NCBI RefSeq assembly: GCF_019966595.1
Contig: NZ_JAINFJ010000005.1
Coordinates: 338,816 to 402,815, forward strand
Direction of reading: 5' to 3'
Length of the DNA: 64,000 nt
Origin: Oricola indica
Lineage (GTDB): Bacteria > Pseudomonadota > Alphaproteobacteria > Rhizobiales > Rhizobiaceae
A program made the position numbers and the translations under genes. Below, one piece after another: positions 1 to 8,640 of this stretch. Position 1 is the first letter of the stretch, and every line of letters begins with the position of its first letter. The notes under the pieces were generated by a model that worked only from the letters and a program-made list of their open reading frames with translations, made no database searches and was not told the origin of the DNA.

Positions 1-2
1 AC

Positions 3-587
3 CTGCTGGTCGCGTTTCCCGATCTCGGGACGGAAAATTTCAATGGCGACTTCGACGCCTTCCCCTGGCGCGATTCGAGCGAAGATCTGACACGTTGGCA
101 GCAAGGCATGACTGGCTACCCCATCGTCGATGCGGGCATGCGCCAGCTTTGGCAGACCGGCTGGATGCACAATCGCGTGCGCATGATCGTCGGTTCGTTC
201 CTCGTCAAGCATCTGCTCATTCACTGGCGGCACGGGGAAGCATGGTTCCGCGATACGCTGGTCGATGCCGACCCCGCTTCCAACACGGCCAATTGGCAAT
301 GGATCGCCGGTTCCGGGGCGGACGCGGCGCCCTATTTCCGCATCTTCAACCCGATCCTTCAGGGCGAAAAGTTCGATGCCGACGGCAGCTATGTGCGTCG
401 ATTCGTGCCGGAACTCGCCGATATGCCCGACAGCCACATACACAAGCCGTGGGAAGCGTCGAAATCCGCCCTTGATCGAGCCGGGGTGAAACTCGGAGAC
501 ACTTATCCCCGTCCCATGGTTGAACACCAAGGTGCGCGCGACCGCGCCATGGCCGCCTACAAGGAAATGAAAGGAAAAGCCGCGTGA
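3..587 (+). CDS. phrB: Deoxyribodipyrimidine photolyase, C-terminal part (start outside window)
   Basis: The open frame runs off the left edge, so only the last 194 residues are seen. They are the helical FAD-binding half of a cryptochrome/photolyase: GMTGYPIVDAGMRQL, GWMHNRVRM, FLVKHLLIHWRHGE and NTANWQWIAGSGADAAPYF are family hallmarks. The enzyme uses light and reduced FAD to split cyclobutane pyrimidine dimers. Its stop overlaps the next start (GTGA), so the two genes are translationally coupled. Photolyase is a usual member of alphaproteobacterial RpoE-ChrR singlet-oxygen regulons, which fits the genes that follow. A class I CPD enzyme is likely, but the N-terminal antenna domain cannot be seen. 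Confidence 0.93.
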   Translation: MLVAFPDLGTENFNGDFDAFPWRDSSEDLTRWQQGMTGYPIVDAGMRQLWQTGWMHNRVRMIVGSFLVKHLLIHWRHGEAWFRDTLVDADPASNTANWQWIAGSGADAAPYFRIFNPILQGEKFDADGSYVRRFVPELADMPDSHIHKPWEASKSALDRAGVKLGDTYPRPMVEHQGARDRAMAAYKEMKGKAA

Positions 588-1957
588 CCGTGAATGTCGT
601 CCCGCCTGCCATAAACCCAAGGGCGCATGTCGCCAAAAGAATAGCCGTTATCGGCAGCGGCGTATCGGGCGTTTCCGCCGCGTGGGCGCTGTCGAAGCGC
701 CATGACGTCACGCTGTACGAGGCGGAGCGCCGTCCGGGCGGCCATACCTGCACCGTGGACATCGATCACGACGGCAAGCCGATGTCGGTCGATGTCGGCT
801 TCATCGTGTTCAACGAACGCAACTATCCGAACCTGACCGCCCTCTTCCGCCATCTCGACGTGAAAAGCGAGCAGTCCAACATGAGCTTCGCGCTCTCGCT
901 CGACGGCGGCTGGCGCGAATGGTGCGGACAGAACCTGCTCACGCTGTTCGCGCAGAAGCGCAATCTGCTGTCACCATCCTTCTGGTGGATGCTCAAGGAA
1001 ATACTGCGCTTCAACCGCCAATGCCTCGCGGATCGCCAGTCCGGCCTCCTGGACCGGGTCACGATCGGCGACTACCTCATCCGGAAAGGGTTTTCAGCGC
1101 GGTTCCGCGACGATTACCTGATTCCGATGGCCGCGGCGATCTGGTCGACGCCGCGCGTGCGGATGCTCGACTTCCCCGCCCGCTCTTTCGTCAACTTCTT
1201 CGAAAATCACCGCCTGTTGGAGGTCGTGCCGCCGGTCTGGCAGACGGTTTCTGGCGGATCGCGCAATTATCTCGACCGGATCCTTGCAGAATTCGACGGT
1301 CGACTCCTGACCGACACACCGGTTCGTGCCGTGACCAGAGTGCCGGGCGGTGTGGCCGTGACCGACGCGAAAGGCCGCACCGAACTCTATGACGATGTCG
1401 TACTCGCGGCGCATACAGACCAGAGCCTTGCGATGCGCGGAGACGACGCGGACAGCGACGAACGATCCGTTCTGGAAGCGATTCCCTATATGCCGAATCG
1501 GGTCGTCCTGCACAGCGACGAGAGCTTCATGCCGAAACGAAAAGCCGCTTGGGCGGCCTGGAACTACCTGCGGGAAACCGCGGGATCGGAGGAAGGGGGC
1601 ATCTGTGTCACATATTGGATGAACCGGCTGCAAAACCTCGATCCGCATCATCCTTTGTTCGTCACCCTCAACCCCATGCGCGAACCGGCAAAAGGATCGG
1701 TTTTCGGCGAATGGACCTTCGACCATCCCCAATACGATGCCGCAGCCTTCGACGCGCAGTCTCGTCTTGGCCGCATCCAGGGGCGTCACGGTATCTGGTA
1801 TGCAGGAGCCTGGACAGGATACGGCTTTCACGAGGACGGCCTGCGATCGGGACTGGACGTCGCCACGGATTTGGGGGGCTATGTTCCGTGGCGAGCGCCC
1901 GTCGCCGAGCCGATCGGCGGAGAAGAGTTTCCGCCGATCCTGCAAGCGGCGGAATGA
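584..1957 (+). CDS. NAD(P)/FAD-dependent amine-oxidase-like oxidoreductase
   Basis: 457 aa, GTG start overlapping the photolyase stop. An N-terminal Rossmann fold shows VIGSGVSG (G24-x-G26-x2-G29), followed by the acidic residue in LYEAERRPGGH, typical of FAD-binding amine-oxidase/phytoene-desaturase-like flavoproteins. The C-terminal GIWYAGAWTGYGFHEDGLRSG is the second FAD contact. Homologous genes sit beside DUF1365 and CFA-synthase-like genes in many alphaproteobacteria. In Rhodobacter a member of this group is implicated in modifying unsaturated or furan fatty acids; that role here is inference. No signal peptide is seen, so it is probably cytoplasmic and acts on membrane lipid acyl chains. 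Confidence 0.85.
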   Translation: MTVNVVPPAINPRAHVAKRIAVIGSGVSGVSAAWALSKRHDVTLYEAERRPGGHTCTVDIDHDGKPMSVDVGFIVFNERNYPNLTALFRHLDVKSEQSNMSFALSLDGGWREWCGQNLLTLFAQKRNLLSPSFWWMLKEILRFNRQCLADRQSGLLDRVTIGDYLIRKGFSARFRDDYLIPMAAAIWSTPRVRMLDFPARSFVNFFENHRLLEVVPPVWQTVSGGSRNYLDRILAEFDGRLLTDTPVRAVTRVPGGVAVTDAKGRTELYDDVVLAAHTDQSLAMRGDDADSDERSVLEAIPYMPNRVVLHSDESFMPKRKAAWAAWNYLRETAGSEEGGICVTYWMNRLQNLDPHHPLFVTLNPMREPAKGSVFGEWTFDHPQYDAAAFDAQSRLGRIQGRHGIWYAGAWTGYGFHEDGLRSGLDVATDLGGYVPWRAPVAEPIGGEEFPPILQAAE

Positions 1958-1966
1958 GACTGTTCA

Positions 1967-1985
1967 GGGCGACCGCCGGTCGCCC
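1967..1985. terminator. Short hairpin between convergent genes
   Basis: An 8-bp perfect stem (GGGCGACC/GGTCGCCC) with a 3-nt loop lies between the flavoprotein gene and the convergent glycine-rich gene. There is no clear T tract on either side, so termination is only suggested. Confidence 0.35.
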
Positions 1986-1999
1986 CGAGGAGGAACATC

Positions 2000-2587
2000 C
2001 TACCAGTATTTGCTCAGGAACTTGCAGAAGGAGACGAGTTCCCGATCATAGCCGCGCCCACCGGCACCAAGAGCCTGACGACACGTTCTGATGACGCGGG
2101 CCTGGCCGCCACCGGACATGGAGTTGAAAGCGCGGACCGTTTGAACGACACCCGCACCGCCGCCGCCACCCCCACCGGCGCTGCCACCACCGCCGAGACC
2201 GAGGCCAAGATCGACACCGCCACCGCCGCCGAGCGACAGATCGACACCCGCGCCGCCGCCACCGCTTCCGCCAAGCGATACGCTTGCGGTCGTTCCGCTG
2301 CCACCGCCAAGCGAGACATTCGCGTCGGTGCTGGTTCCGCCAAGAGAGACGCTGGCGGTTGTATCGCTGCCACTGGTACCGACCGAGACGCCCGCGCCGC
2401 CGCCGCTTCCGCCACCGACGCTGACGCTCGCGCCCACACCCCCGCTGTCGTTTCCGCCGACAGAAGCGCCGACGCTCGTGCCGCCGAGCGATACGCCGAG
2501 ATCGATTGCGGAAGCCGGCACGGCCGCGAGGCACAGCACGGCCGCGGCGGGAAGCGAAATGAACTTGCGCAGGATAGTATTATGCAT
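2000..2587 (-). CDS. Secreted glycine/serine-rich repeat protein
   Basis: 195 aa from the ATG at 2587, which has a good Shine-Dalgarno (GGAG) 8 nt upstream; a longer frame exists but lacks one. Residues 1-27 are a signal peptide ending AVPASA. The mature part is a low-complexity array rich in Gly, Ser and Val with recurring SVSLGG / SVGGGSGG units, followed by a non-repetitive tail of about 55 residues holding two cysteines (TCRQAL, SFCKFLSKYW). The product is probably periplasmic or cell-surface. Function unknown; similar glycine-rich exported proteins are common in rhizobia. It points against the flanking stress genes and has its own leader. Confidence 0.7.
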   Translation of the reverse strand: MHNTILRKFISLPAAAVLCLAAVPASAIDLGVSLGGTSVGASVGGNDSGGVGASVSVGGGSGGGAGVSVGTSGSDTTASVSLGGTSTDANVSLGGGSGTTASVSLGGSGGGGAGVDLSLGGGGGVDLGLGLGGGGSAGGGGGGGAGVVQTVRAFNSMSGGGQARVIRTCRQALGAGGRGYDRELVSFCKFLSKYW

Positions 2588-2865
2588 TCTCTTACTCCGA
2601 AGTTGGACGAACAGGGAACTGGCACTCATTTTGCGAAGTATCCGCAATGTAAAAAGGCTCGCTCACCCCTATTAAGCGTTCGTCATCAACCTTCGTTGGA
2701 TTCTAATAAAATTGGATATATTAAAATTGTTCGAGAAAAGGCGCATCTCAAATGATTGTTTTTCGCGTATTTTTTCGCGTGCGACTGGTAATTTTCGTAG
2801 CGCAGAAAAATTTCTTGAGAAGCAAGGCCTTACGACCTTCCCTTGCGTCGGAATCAGCGATTGCG

Positions 2866-2895
2866 TGATCCATGCGGCCGCGAGCGGCGTATCCG
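2866..2895 (+). promoter_or_regulatory. ECF (RpoE/ECF11-type) promoter
   Basis: TGATCC, 18 nt, then TATCCG, placed 17 nt before the DUF1365 start. TGATCC is the known -35 of the RpoE-ChrR singlet-oxygen sigma factor; the -10 is only partly matched. A second copy with the same spacing precedes the ChrR-like gene. Confidence 0.5.
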
Positions 2896-2911
2896 ATTCG
2901 AAAGGCAGATC

Positions 2912-3763
2912 ATGATGCCCAAAACGAGACAGCAGCCGGGCCAGGCCCCGTTCGGCCCCGTCGATGAGGCCGCGCGGCTATACGATGGAAAGGTGATGCA
3001 TGCGCGGCTGAAGCCGTTCGGGCATCGCTTCGTCTATCGCGTCTTCACGCTGCTGGTCGATCTCGACCGGCTGGACGAGGCCGACCGCCTGTCGCCCTTC
3101 TTCTCGGTCAACCGCGCGAATCTCGTCTCCTTTCACGAGAGGGACCATCTCCCTTCATCGACCAACAAGGGTGATCTGCGGGCACGGGCGGACGAGCTCG
3201 TTAAAAACGCCGGCCTGCCACGACCGGCGCGCATTCAGCTCCTCGCCTATCCACGCATCCTCGGCTTCGTCTTCAATCCGCTGGCGGTTTATTACTGCCA
3301 TGGTGCCGATGGCGGCCTGTCGGCCATGATCTACGAGGTCCGCAACACCTTCGGCGAGCGACACAGCTATGTCTGCCCGGTCGAAGACGGCCAGCTCTCA
3401 GCGGCCGGACTGCGTCAGGAGCGCACCAAGATTTTCTATGTCTCGCCCTTTATCGATCTCGGCGCACGCTATCACTTTCGCATGCTCCCGCCGGCCGACA
3501 CGGTGCGCATGCGAATCCTGGAGACCGAATCCGGCGAACCGCTCCTGTCCGCGAGCTTCTCCGGCGACGCGAGGCCGTTGACCTCCGCCTCGATCCTGTC
3601 GTTGTCGTTCCGGCACCCTTTCATGACGGCGAAAGTCGTTGCCGGAATTCACTGGGAGGCCCTCAAGCTTTGGCTCAAGGGCGCGAAATTCCACAAACGC
3701 CCCACCCCGCCCGAACCAGTGAGTTACCGCGATGCACGAAACGGTCTGGAACCCGCCGAATAA
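2912..3763 (+). CDS. DUF1365 family protein
   Basis: 283 aa. The ATG at 2912 is preceded by AAAGG with 6-nt spacing; the in-frame start at 2843 has no support. The family core is visible: ARLYDGKVMHARLKPFGHRF, ILGFVFNPLAVYYCH, YEVRNTFGERHSYVCPV and KIFYVSPFIDLGARYHF. Biochemistry is unknown. The gene is almost always found between an amine-oxidase-like flavoprotein and a CFA-synthase-like methyltransferase, as here, and is thought to take part in acyl-chain modification of phospholipids. It is followed 18 nt later by the methyltransferase, so the pair forms an operon, probably read from the ECF promoter just upstream. Confidence 0.85.
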   Translation: MMPKTRQQPGQAPFGPVDEAARLYDGKVMHARLKPFGHRFVYRVFTLLVDLDRLDEADRLSPFFSVNRANLVSFHERDHLPSSTNKGDLRARADELVKNAGLPRPARIQLLAYPRILGFVFNPLAVYYCHGADGGLSAMIYEVRNTFGERHSYVCPVEDGQLSAAGLRQERTKIFYVSPFIDLGARYHFRMLPPADTVRMRILETESGEPLLSASFSGDARPLTSASILSLSFRHPFMTAKVVAGIHWEALKLWLKGAKFHKRPTPPEPVSYRDARNGLEPAE

Positions 3764-3781
3764 TACCGCTAACTTGCCGGT

Positions 3782-5071
3782 ATGGACGCGAACTACGATA
3801 TGACGGGTGGCACTGGCTCGTCCGGTGGGATGTCGGACATCTCGAATCGGGAAGCGATTCACCTGACGCCGCAAAACCTCCGGCGCACCCTCCAGGGCAT
3901 CCCGCTGAAGGCGAAGCTCACCCTTCGCGCGGCGACACAATTGCCGTATGGATCGCTGACGATCCACCTGCCTGACAAGCGTGTGATCAAGGTCGGCGGC
4001 AACAATCCCGGCCCGGACGCCGTATTGGTGTTGCACAACTGGAACTTGCCGCGGCGCGCGATTTCCGAGGCAACCATCGGCGTCGGCGAAAGCTATATGG
4101 ACGGCGACTGGGACAGCCCAGACGTCACAGCCTTCCTCGAACTGTTCGTTGTGAACGAGACGCTCGGATACCAGATCGTCAAGGCCAACCACCTGTTCCG
4201 GGCTTTCAACGCGTTCCGCCACTGGCTGAACCGCAACACACGGCTCCGCGCGAAGCGCAACATCTCGGCTCATTACGATCTCGGGAATTCATTCTACAAA
4301 CGCTGGCTCGACCCGAGCATGACCTATTCTTCGGCATTGTTCGCCGACGGCGCCAACGACCTCGAATCCGCTCAAGCCGCGAAATATCGCGCGCTCGCAA
4401 GTGCCGCCGGCATCGGTCCTGGCGACCACGTGCTCGAGATCGGATGCGGCTGGGGCGGTTTTGCGGAATTCGCCGCCCGCGAGATCGGCTGTCGTGTCAC
4501 GGGCCTGACGATCAGCCGCGAACAGCTCGAATTCGCCCGCGAGCGTATCAGCCGTGCCGGGCTGGACGATCGCGTCACGCTGAAGTTTCAGGATTACCGC
4601 GACGAACAGTCGGTCTATGACCAGGTGGTCTCGATCGAGATGTTCGAGGCGGTCGGGGAGCAATACTGGCCCGTCTATTTCTCAAAACTGCGCGACGTTC
4701 TCAGACCCGGAGGCCGCGCCGGACTGCAGATCATCACGATCAACGAACGTGCCTATCCGGAGTACAGGGCCAATCCCGACTTCATTCAACGCTACATTTT
4801 CCCCGGCGGCATGCTGCCGACACCGCCCATCCTCGATGAACTCGCTGAACGGCACGACCTTTCCAAGGTCGGGGACCGCATGTTCGCAAAGGACTACGCG
4901 CGAACGCTGGCCATCTGGCGCGAACGGTTCCGCGAGGCATGGGACGACATCCGCCCGATGGGCTTTGACGACCGCTTCAAGCGCATGTGGGAGTTCTACC
5001 TCCATTACTGCGAGGCAGGATTCCAGGAAGAATTCATCGACGTGCGTCAACTCGTCTACGAGCGCGCCTGA
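3782..5071 (+). CDS. cfaA: Cyclopropane-fatty-acyl-phospholipid synthase family methyltransferase
   Basis: 429 aa. The family core is clear: HYDLGNSFYKRWLD (from residue 164), the SAM-binding VLEIGCGWGG (217-226), GLTISREQLEFARERI, SIEMFEAVGEQYW, and the active-site region IQRYIFPGGMLPT. The N-terminal 150 residues are the variable lipid-binding part. The family transfers a methyl or methylene group from SAM to double bonds of membrane phospholipid acyl chains. In Rhodobacter sphaeroides a homologue is an RpoE target and related enzymes make methylated or furan fatty acids that quench singlet oxygen; the same use is inferred here from the neighbourhood. No membrane segments are present. Confidence 0.88.
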   Translation: MDANYDMTGGTGSSGGMSDISNREAIHLTPQNLRRTLQGIPLKAKLTLRAATQLPYGSLTIHLPDKRVIKVGGNNPGPDAVLVLHNWNLPRRAISEATIGVGESYMDGDWDSPDVTAFLELFVVNETLGYQIVKANHLFRAFNAFRHWLNRNTRLRAKRNISAHYDLGNSFYKRWLDPSMTYSSALFADGANDLESAQAAKYRALASAAGIGPGDHVLEIGCGWGGFAEFAAREIGCRVTGLTISREQLEFARERISRAGLDDRVTLKFQDYRDEQSVYDQVVSIEMFEAVGEQYWPVYFSKLRDVLRPGGRAGLQIITINERAYPEYRANPDFIQRYIFPGGMLPTPPILDELAERHDLSKVGDRMFAKDYARTLAIWRERFREAWDDIRPMGFDDRFKRMWEFYLHYCEAGFQEEFIDVRQLVYERA

Positions 5072-5074
5072 CCT

Positions 5075-5908
5075 TCACCCCTGGGAGTAGGTTGATGGCG
5101 TCGTGTCGCGGAAATCCAGTTCGCGCGTCCCCCAACCGGTCGCTCGCCGCATGATGGCGAAATAGAGCGGGTGCGGCAGCATCCGCAGCAGCTTCAGCAC
5201 ATAGGTGAAGCGCCGCGGAAAGGTTATCTCGAAACCGCCCTCGGCGATGCCTTCGACCAAGGCCTGAGCCGCTTTGTCCACGGGCATCAGGGCCGGCATC
5301 TCGAAATCGTTTTCGCGCGTCGCGGGCGTATCGACGAAACCCGGATTGGCCACCTGGATGCGGATATTCATCTTCTCGAAGTCGAAGGAGAGCGATTCCG
5401 CCATGTTGTTCAACGCCGCCTTGGTCGCGCCATAGGCCGATGCGGACGGCAAGCCGGAATAACCGCTCACGGAACCGACCAGAACCACCTGACCGCACCC
5501 GGCCGCCTTCATTGTCTCCACAACCGGCACAAGGCCATTGAGGACACCAAGCAGATTGACGCCGATCATCGTGTCGAAGTCGTCGAGCGAAAGCGCCTCG
5601 CCCGGCGTCGGGATATAGACACCCGCATTGAACACCGCCAGCCGGATCGGCCCGGCTGATTCGCTGATCGTCTTGACCATCGACGCCATCGCGGCCCGGT
5701 CTGTCACGTCGCCGGGAAAGGCACGGATAGTGCCTCGCATTCCCTCGCTCTCGCGTGCCAGGTCATCCAGATCGTCAGCATTGCGCGCCGTCGCAACCAC
5801 GACATGGCCGAGGGCCGCCAACCGAAGCGCGAGTTCGCGTCCGATCCCGGTGCTGGCGCCGGTAATCCAGGCAACGCCGTCACCGGCGGTCGTGCGAAAA
5901 AGTGACAT
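5075..5908 (-). CDS. Short-chain dehydrogenase/reductase (SDR)
   Basis: 277 aa classical SDR: TGASTGIG cofactor loop at residues 16-23, NAG in VFNAGV, the catalytic Ser in LVGSVSG, and the YGATK (YxxxK) pair. The C-terminus is longer than the 250-aa minimum and ends in a basic, hydrophobic region (FPRRFTYVLKLLRMLPHPLYFAIM) that may contact the membrane. It lies downstream of the ChrR-like gene on the same strand with a 74-nt gap, and meets the methyltransferase gene tail to tail 3 nt away. Substrate unknown; the context suggests a lipid or retinol-like carbonyl in the photooxidative response. Confidence 0.85.
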   Translation of the reverse strand: MSLFRTTAGDGVAWITGASTGIGRELALRLAALGHVVVATARNADDLDDLARESEGMRGTIRAFPGDVTDRAAMASMVKTISESAGPIRLAVFNAGVYIPTPGEALSLDDFDTMIGVNLLGVLNGLVPVVETMKAAGCGQVVLVGSVSGYSGLPSASAYGATKAALNNMAESLSFDFEKMNIRIQVANPGFVDTPATRENDFEMPALMPVDKAAQALVEGIAEGGFEITFPRRFTYVLKLLRMLPHPLYFAIMRRATGWGTRELDFRDTTPSTYSQG

Positions 5909-5982
5909 GGTTCCTTCTCTCGAGAAGTGCTTCTGCGAGTACTACGCTTGGAAACCCAGATCGGTTTCAGCGACGGGCAAAT

Positions 5983-6663
5983 TCAGGTCGCGCCGAGAAT
6001 ATCCGCGATGCGCTGGTGCAACGGCCCGGTCATCCGCAAGGGCGCGTCGGTGACGGCGAAAGCGATGCACGCGCGGTCGTTTTCGGCCATCGGCCTGTGA
6101 TCGACGCCGTCGTCGGCAATGGAGATGTCACCACGACCGAACCGTCCCTTCGTGTCGCTGAATGCGCCGTCGAGTACCAGCGTCAGCTCCATTCCGTCAT
6201 GGGTGTGCGCCGGCATCTTGCGGCCCGGCTTGATCCACATCATCGAGACATGGCATCCATCGACGTCGCCGATATCATATTCGCGATATCCGGGCATCTT
6301 CGTCTTCCAGGGTATCGTGTCGGCCGTGTATCCGACGAAATCCCGGAGAACGCGCGGCATCACCGCGCAAGGCTGTTTTTCAACCTCATCCGGCCCCGCC
6401 CCGACGCTGGACGACGCCAGGACGGCATCGAGCATCGCCTTGTGTGCCGTCAGCGGCAGCGGCTCTTCGGCTTCCAGAAGGTCCCCTGCGCTCGCTTCGA
6501 GCGCACGCACCAGCATCCGGCTGTCAGGGGAAAGTTCAAGATGCGCAGCCACCAGGACCGCAACCGGTTTCGGTAGCGTTCCGGCGACGAAGCGCGCCAG
6601 CAAGACATCCATGCTTTCAATCTTGTTTTCGATCATCCCGGTTTTCTGCGGTTCGGAAGTCAC
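5983..6663 (-). CDS. ChrR-like cupin protein with degenerate anti-sigma zinc site
   Basis: 226 aa with the two-domain layout of the ChrR anti-sigma factor. The C-terminal cupin keeps all metal ligands (H153, H155, E159, H189) at exactly the spacing of H141/H143/E147/H177 in R. sphaeroides ChrR. The N-terminal anti-sigma domain is different: the H-x3-C-x2-C zinc motif reads HLELSPDS (H41, S45, S48), so both cysteines are serine, and the early His ligand is absent. No ECF sigma gene is adjacent, unlike typical rpoE-chrR pairs. It may be a decoupled cupin sensor, or may bind a distant sigma factor without zinc. An ECF-type promoter lies just upstream, so it may itself be a regulon member. Confidence 0.75.
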   Translation of the reverse strand: MTSEPQKTGMIENKIESMDVLLARFVAGTLPKPVAVLVAAHLELSPDSRMLVRALEASAGDLLEAEEPLPLTAHKAMLDAVLASSSVGAGPDEVEKQPCAVMPRVLRDFVGYTADTIPWKTKMPGYREYDIGDVDGCHVSMMWIKPGRKMPAHTHDGMELTLVLDGAFSDTKGRFGRGDISIADDGVDHRPMAENDRACIAFAVTDAPLRMTGPLHQRIADILGAT

Positions 6664-6681
6664 CTGTGTGTCTGAATGCCA

Positions 6682-6711
6682 TTGTTACGCAACATGCCGC
6701 AATCCGGATCA
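6682..6711 (-). promoter_or_regulatory. ECF (RpoE/ECF11-type) promoter for the ChrR-like/SDR genes
   Basis: On the minus strand TGATCC, 18 nt, then TAACAA, ending 19 nt before the ChrR-like start. Element sequence and spacing equal those at 2866, which supports a shared ECF sigma factor encoded elsewhere. Confidence 0.55.
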
Positions 6712-6843
6712 CCCCCGATTATGCCACGCGGAAGGTTTTTTCTGGAAACGCATTTCGGCAGTACGTCCCGCTCGGCACGACTTGTGTCTTGAAGCTCCGA
6801 TTTCGAGAACATACTGTCCCGAAAACGAAAAAAGGGACCAGCC

Positions 6844-7878
6844 ATGTACAACTCGGTGCTCGACGCCATCGGCAATACGCCGCTCATCAAGCTTCAGCGT
6901 GCATCGAACGAAACCGGATGCACAATTCTAGGCAAGGCCGAGTTTCTCAATCCCGGCCAGTCGGTCAAGGATCGGGCGGCGCTGTTCATCATTCGCGACG
7001 CCGAGGAAAAAGGTCTCCTGAAGCCCGGCGGCGTCATCGTGGAAGGCACTGCCGGCAACACCGGCATCGGTCTTTCGATGGTTGCCCGCGCGCTTGGCTA
7101 CCGGTCGGTCATCGTTATCCCGGAAACCCAGTCGCAGGAAAAGAAGGACGCGCTGCGCCTCTTCGGCGCCGAACTCGTGGAAGTGCCGGCCGCGCCGTAT
7201 CGCAATCCAAACAACTATGTCCGCGTCTCCGGCAGACTGGCCGAACAGATGGCGCAAAGCGAACCGAACGGCGCCATCTGGGCGAACCAGTTCGACAATG
7301 TCGTCAACCGGCAGGCTCACGTGGCAACCACCGCGCCCGAGATCTGGCGCGATACCGGCGGCATGGTCGACGGCTTCATTTGCGCCGTGGGGTCCGGCGG
7401 TACGCTCGCCGGTGTCGCCGAAGGCCTTCGCGAAAAACGCCCGGAGATCAAGATCGGCCTCGCCGACCCGATGGGCGCCGCGCTTTATTCCTATTACACG
7501 ACCGGCGAGTTCAAGTCGGAGGGATCCTCGATCACCGAAGGCATCGGCCAGGGCCGCGTCACCGCGAACCTCGAAGGCTTCACCCCCGATCTTTGCTACC
7601 AGATCCCCGACGAGGAGGCGCTGAACGTCGTTTTCGCGCTCGCCGAGGAAGAAGGCCTCGTGATGGGCGGCTCCACCGGCATCAATGTCGCCGGCGCGAT
7701 CCGCATGGCGAAGGAGATGGGCCCCGGCCACACCATCGTGACCATTCTGTGCGACTATGGCAGCCGCTATCAGTCCAAGCTCTTCAACCCGGAATTCCTG
7801 CGCGGCAAGGACTTGCCTGTGCCCGCATGGATGGAGCAGAAGTCGGAGATCGAGATACCTTTCGAGGACGTGGACTGA
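6844..7878 (+). CDS. cysK: Cysteine synthase A (O-acetylserine sulfhydrylase)
   Basis: 344 aa fold-type II PLP enzyme. The PLP lysine is K42 in NPGQSVKDRAA, the substrate loop is GTAGNTG (68-74), and the phosphate-binding glycine loop is VGSGGTLAG. It makes L-cysteine from O-acetylserine and sulfide in the cytoplasm. It is about 20-25 residues longer than the E. coli enzyme because of an acidic C-terminal extension (WMEQKSEIEIPFEDVD) common in alphaproteobacteria. A purine-rich AAAAAAGGGA ribosome site precedes the ATG. The stop overlaps the start of the AlaX gene (TGATG), so the two are coupled. Confidence 0.93.
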   Translation: MYNSVLDAIGNTPLIKLQRASNETGCTILGKAEFLNPGQSVKDRAALFIIRDAEEKGLLKPGGVIVEGTAGNTGIGLSMVARALGYRSVIVIPETQSQEKKDALRLFGAELVEVPAAPYRNPNNYVRVSGRLAEQMAQSEPNGAIWANQFDNVVNRQAHVATTAPEIWRDTGGMVDGFICAVGSGGTLAGVAEGLREKRPEIKIGLADPMGAALYSYYTTGEFKSEGSSITEGIGQGRVTANLEGFTPDLCYQIPDEEALNVVFALAEEEGLVMGGSTGINVAGAIRMAKEMGPGHTIVTILCDYGSRYQSKLFNPEFLRGKDLPVPAWMEQKSEIEIPFEDVD

Positions 7879-8621
7879 TGCCCCATACCGTCAAGGCGCT
7901 CTTTCGCGACGACGCCTATCTCTCGGTCGCCGAAGGCAAGGTCGTCGCCATCAACGACCGCGGCGGGATCATTCTCGACCAGACCTGTTTCTACGCCACC
8001 TCCGGCGGCCAACCGGGAGACACCGGGTTTCTGGAACGCGCCGACGGCTCGCGTATTGAAATTGCCGCGACCGTCTGCGGCGAGACGAAGGACGAGATCA
8101 TCCACGTGCCCGCCCCGGACCAGCCGGTTCCCGAAATCGGCGAGGCATTGACCCTGCATATAGACTGGGATCGCCGTTACAAGCTGATGCGCATGCACAC
8201 AGCCTGCCACCTGCTCACGGTCGTTTGCCCCTACCCGATCACCGGCGCTTCCGTCGGCGAGGAGGAAAGTCGCGTCGATTTCGATATCCCGGAACTCGAT
8301 GGCGACAAGGCGTCGATCAGCGCGGGACTCATGCAATTGGTCGAGGGAAACCACCCGATCTATACCGAAACAATCAGCGACGCGGATCTTGCGGCCAATC
8401 CCGGACTGGTGAAATCCAAGAATGTCCGTCCGCCGACGGGATCAGGCTCGATCCGCCTCGTCTGCATCGGCAAGGACGCCTCCGTCGATAGCCAGCCCTG
8501 CGGCGGCACCCATGTCACCGAAACCGGGGAAGTCGGTGAAATCCACATCGGCAAGATCGAGAAGAAGGGCCGCGAAAATCGACGTTTCCGCATCCGTTTC
8601 GGGCCTGCTCCGGCTCAGTGA
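7878..8621 (+). CDS. AlaX-type alanyl-tRNA editing hydrolase
   Basis: 247 aa, start overlapping the cysK stop by one base. It is the free-standing editing domain of alanyl-tRNA synthetase: CFYATSGGQPGDTG near the N-terminus, zinc ligands H107 and H111 (HTACH) and C208 and H212 (QPCGGTHV). It removes Ser (or Gly) wrongly charged to tRNA-Ala. Pairing with cysteine synthase is sensible, because serine and O-acetylserine levels are linked to mischarging; that link is inference. It ends 20 nt from the convergent phosphatase gene. Confidence 0.9.
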   Translation: MPHTVKALFRDDAYLSVAEGKVVAINDRGGIILDQTCFYATSGGQPGDTGFLERADGSRIEIAATVCGETKDEIIHVPAPDQPVPEIGEALTLHIDWDRRYKLMRMHTACHLLTVVCPYPITGASVGEEESRVDFDIPELDGDKASISAGLMQLVEGNHPIYTETISDADLAANPGLVKSKNVRPPTGSGSIRLVCIGKDASVDSQPCGGTHVTETGEVGEIHIGKIEKKGRENRRFRIRFGPAPAQ

Positions 8622-8640
8622 ACAGGCATAAGACCGGTCT

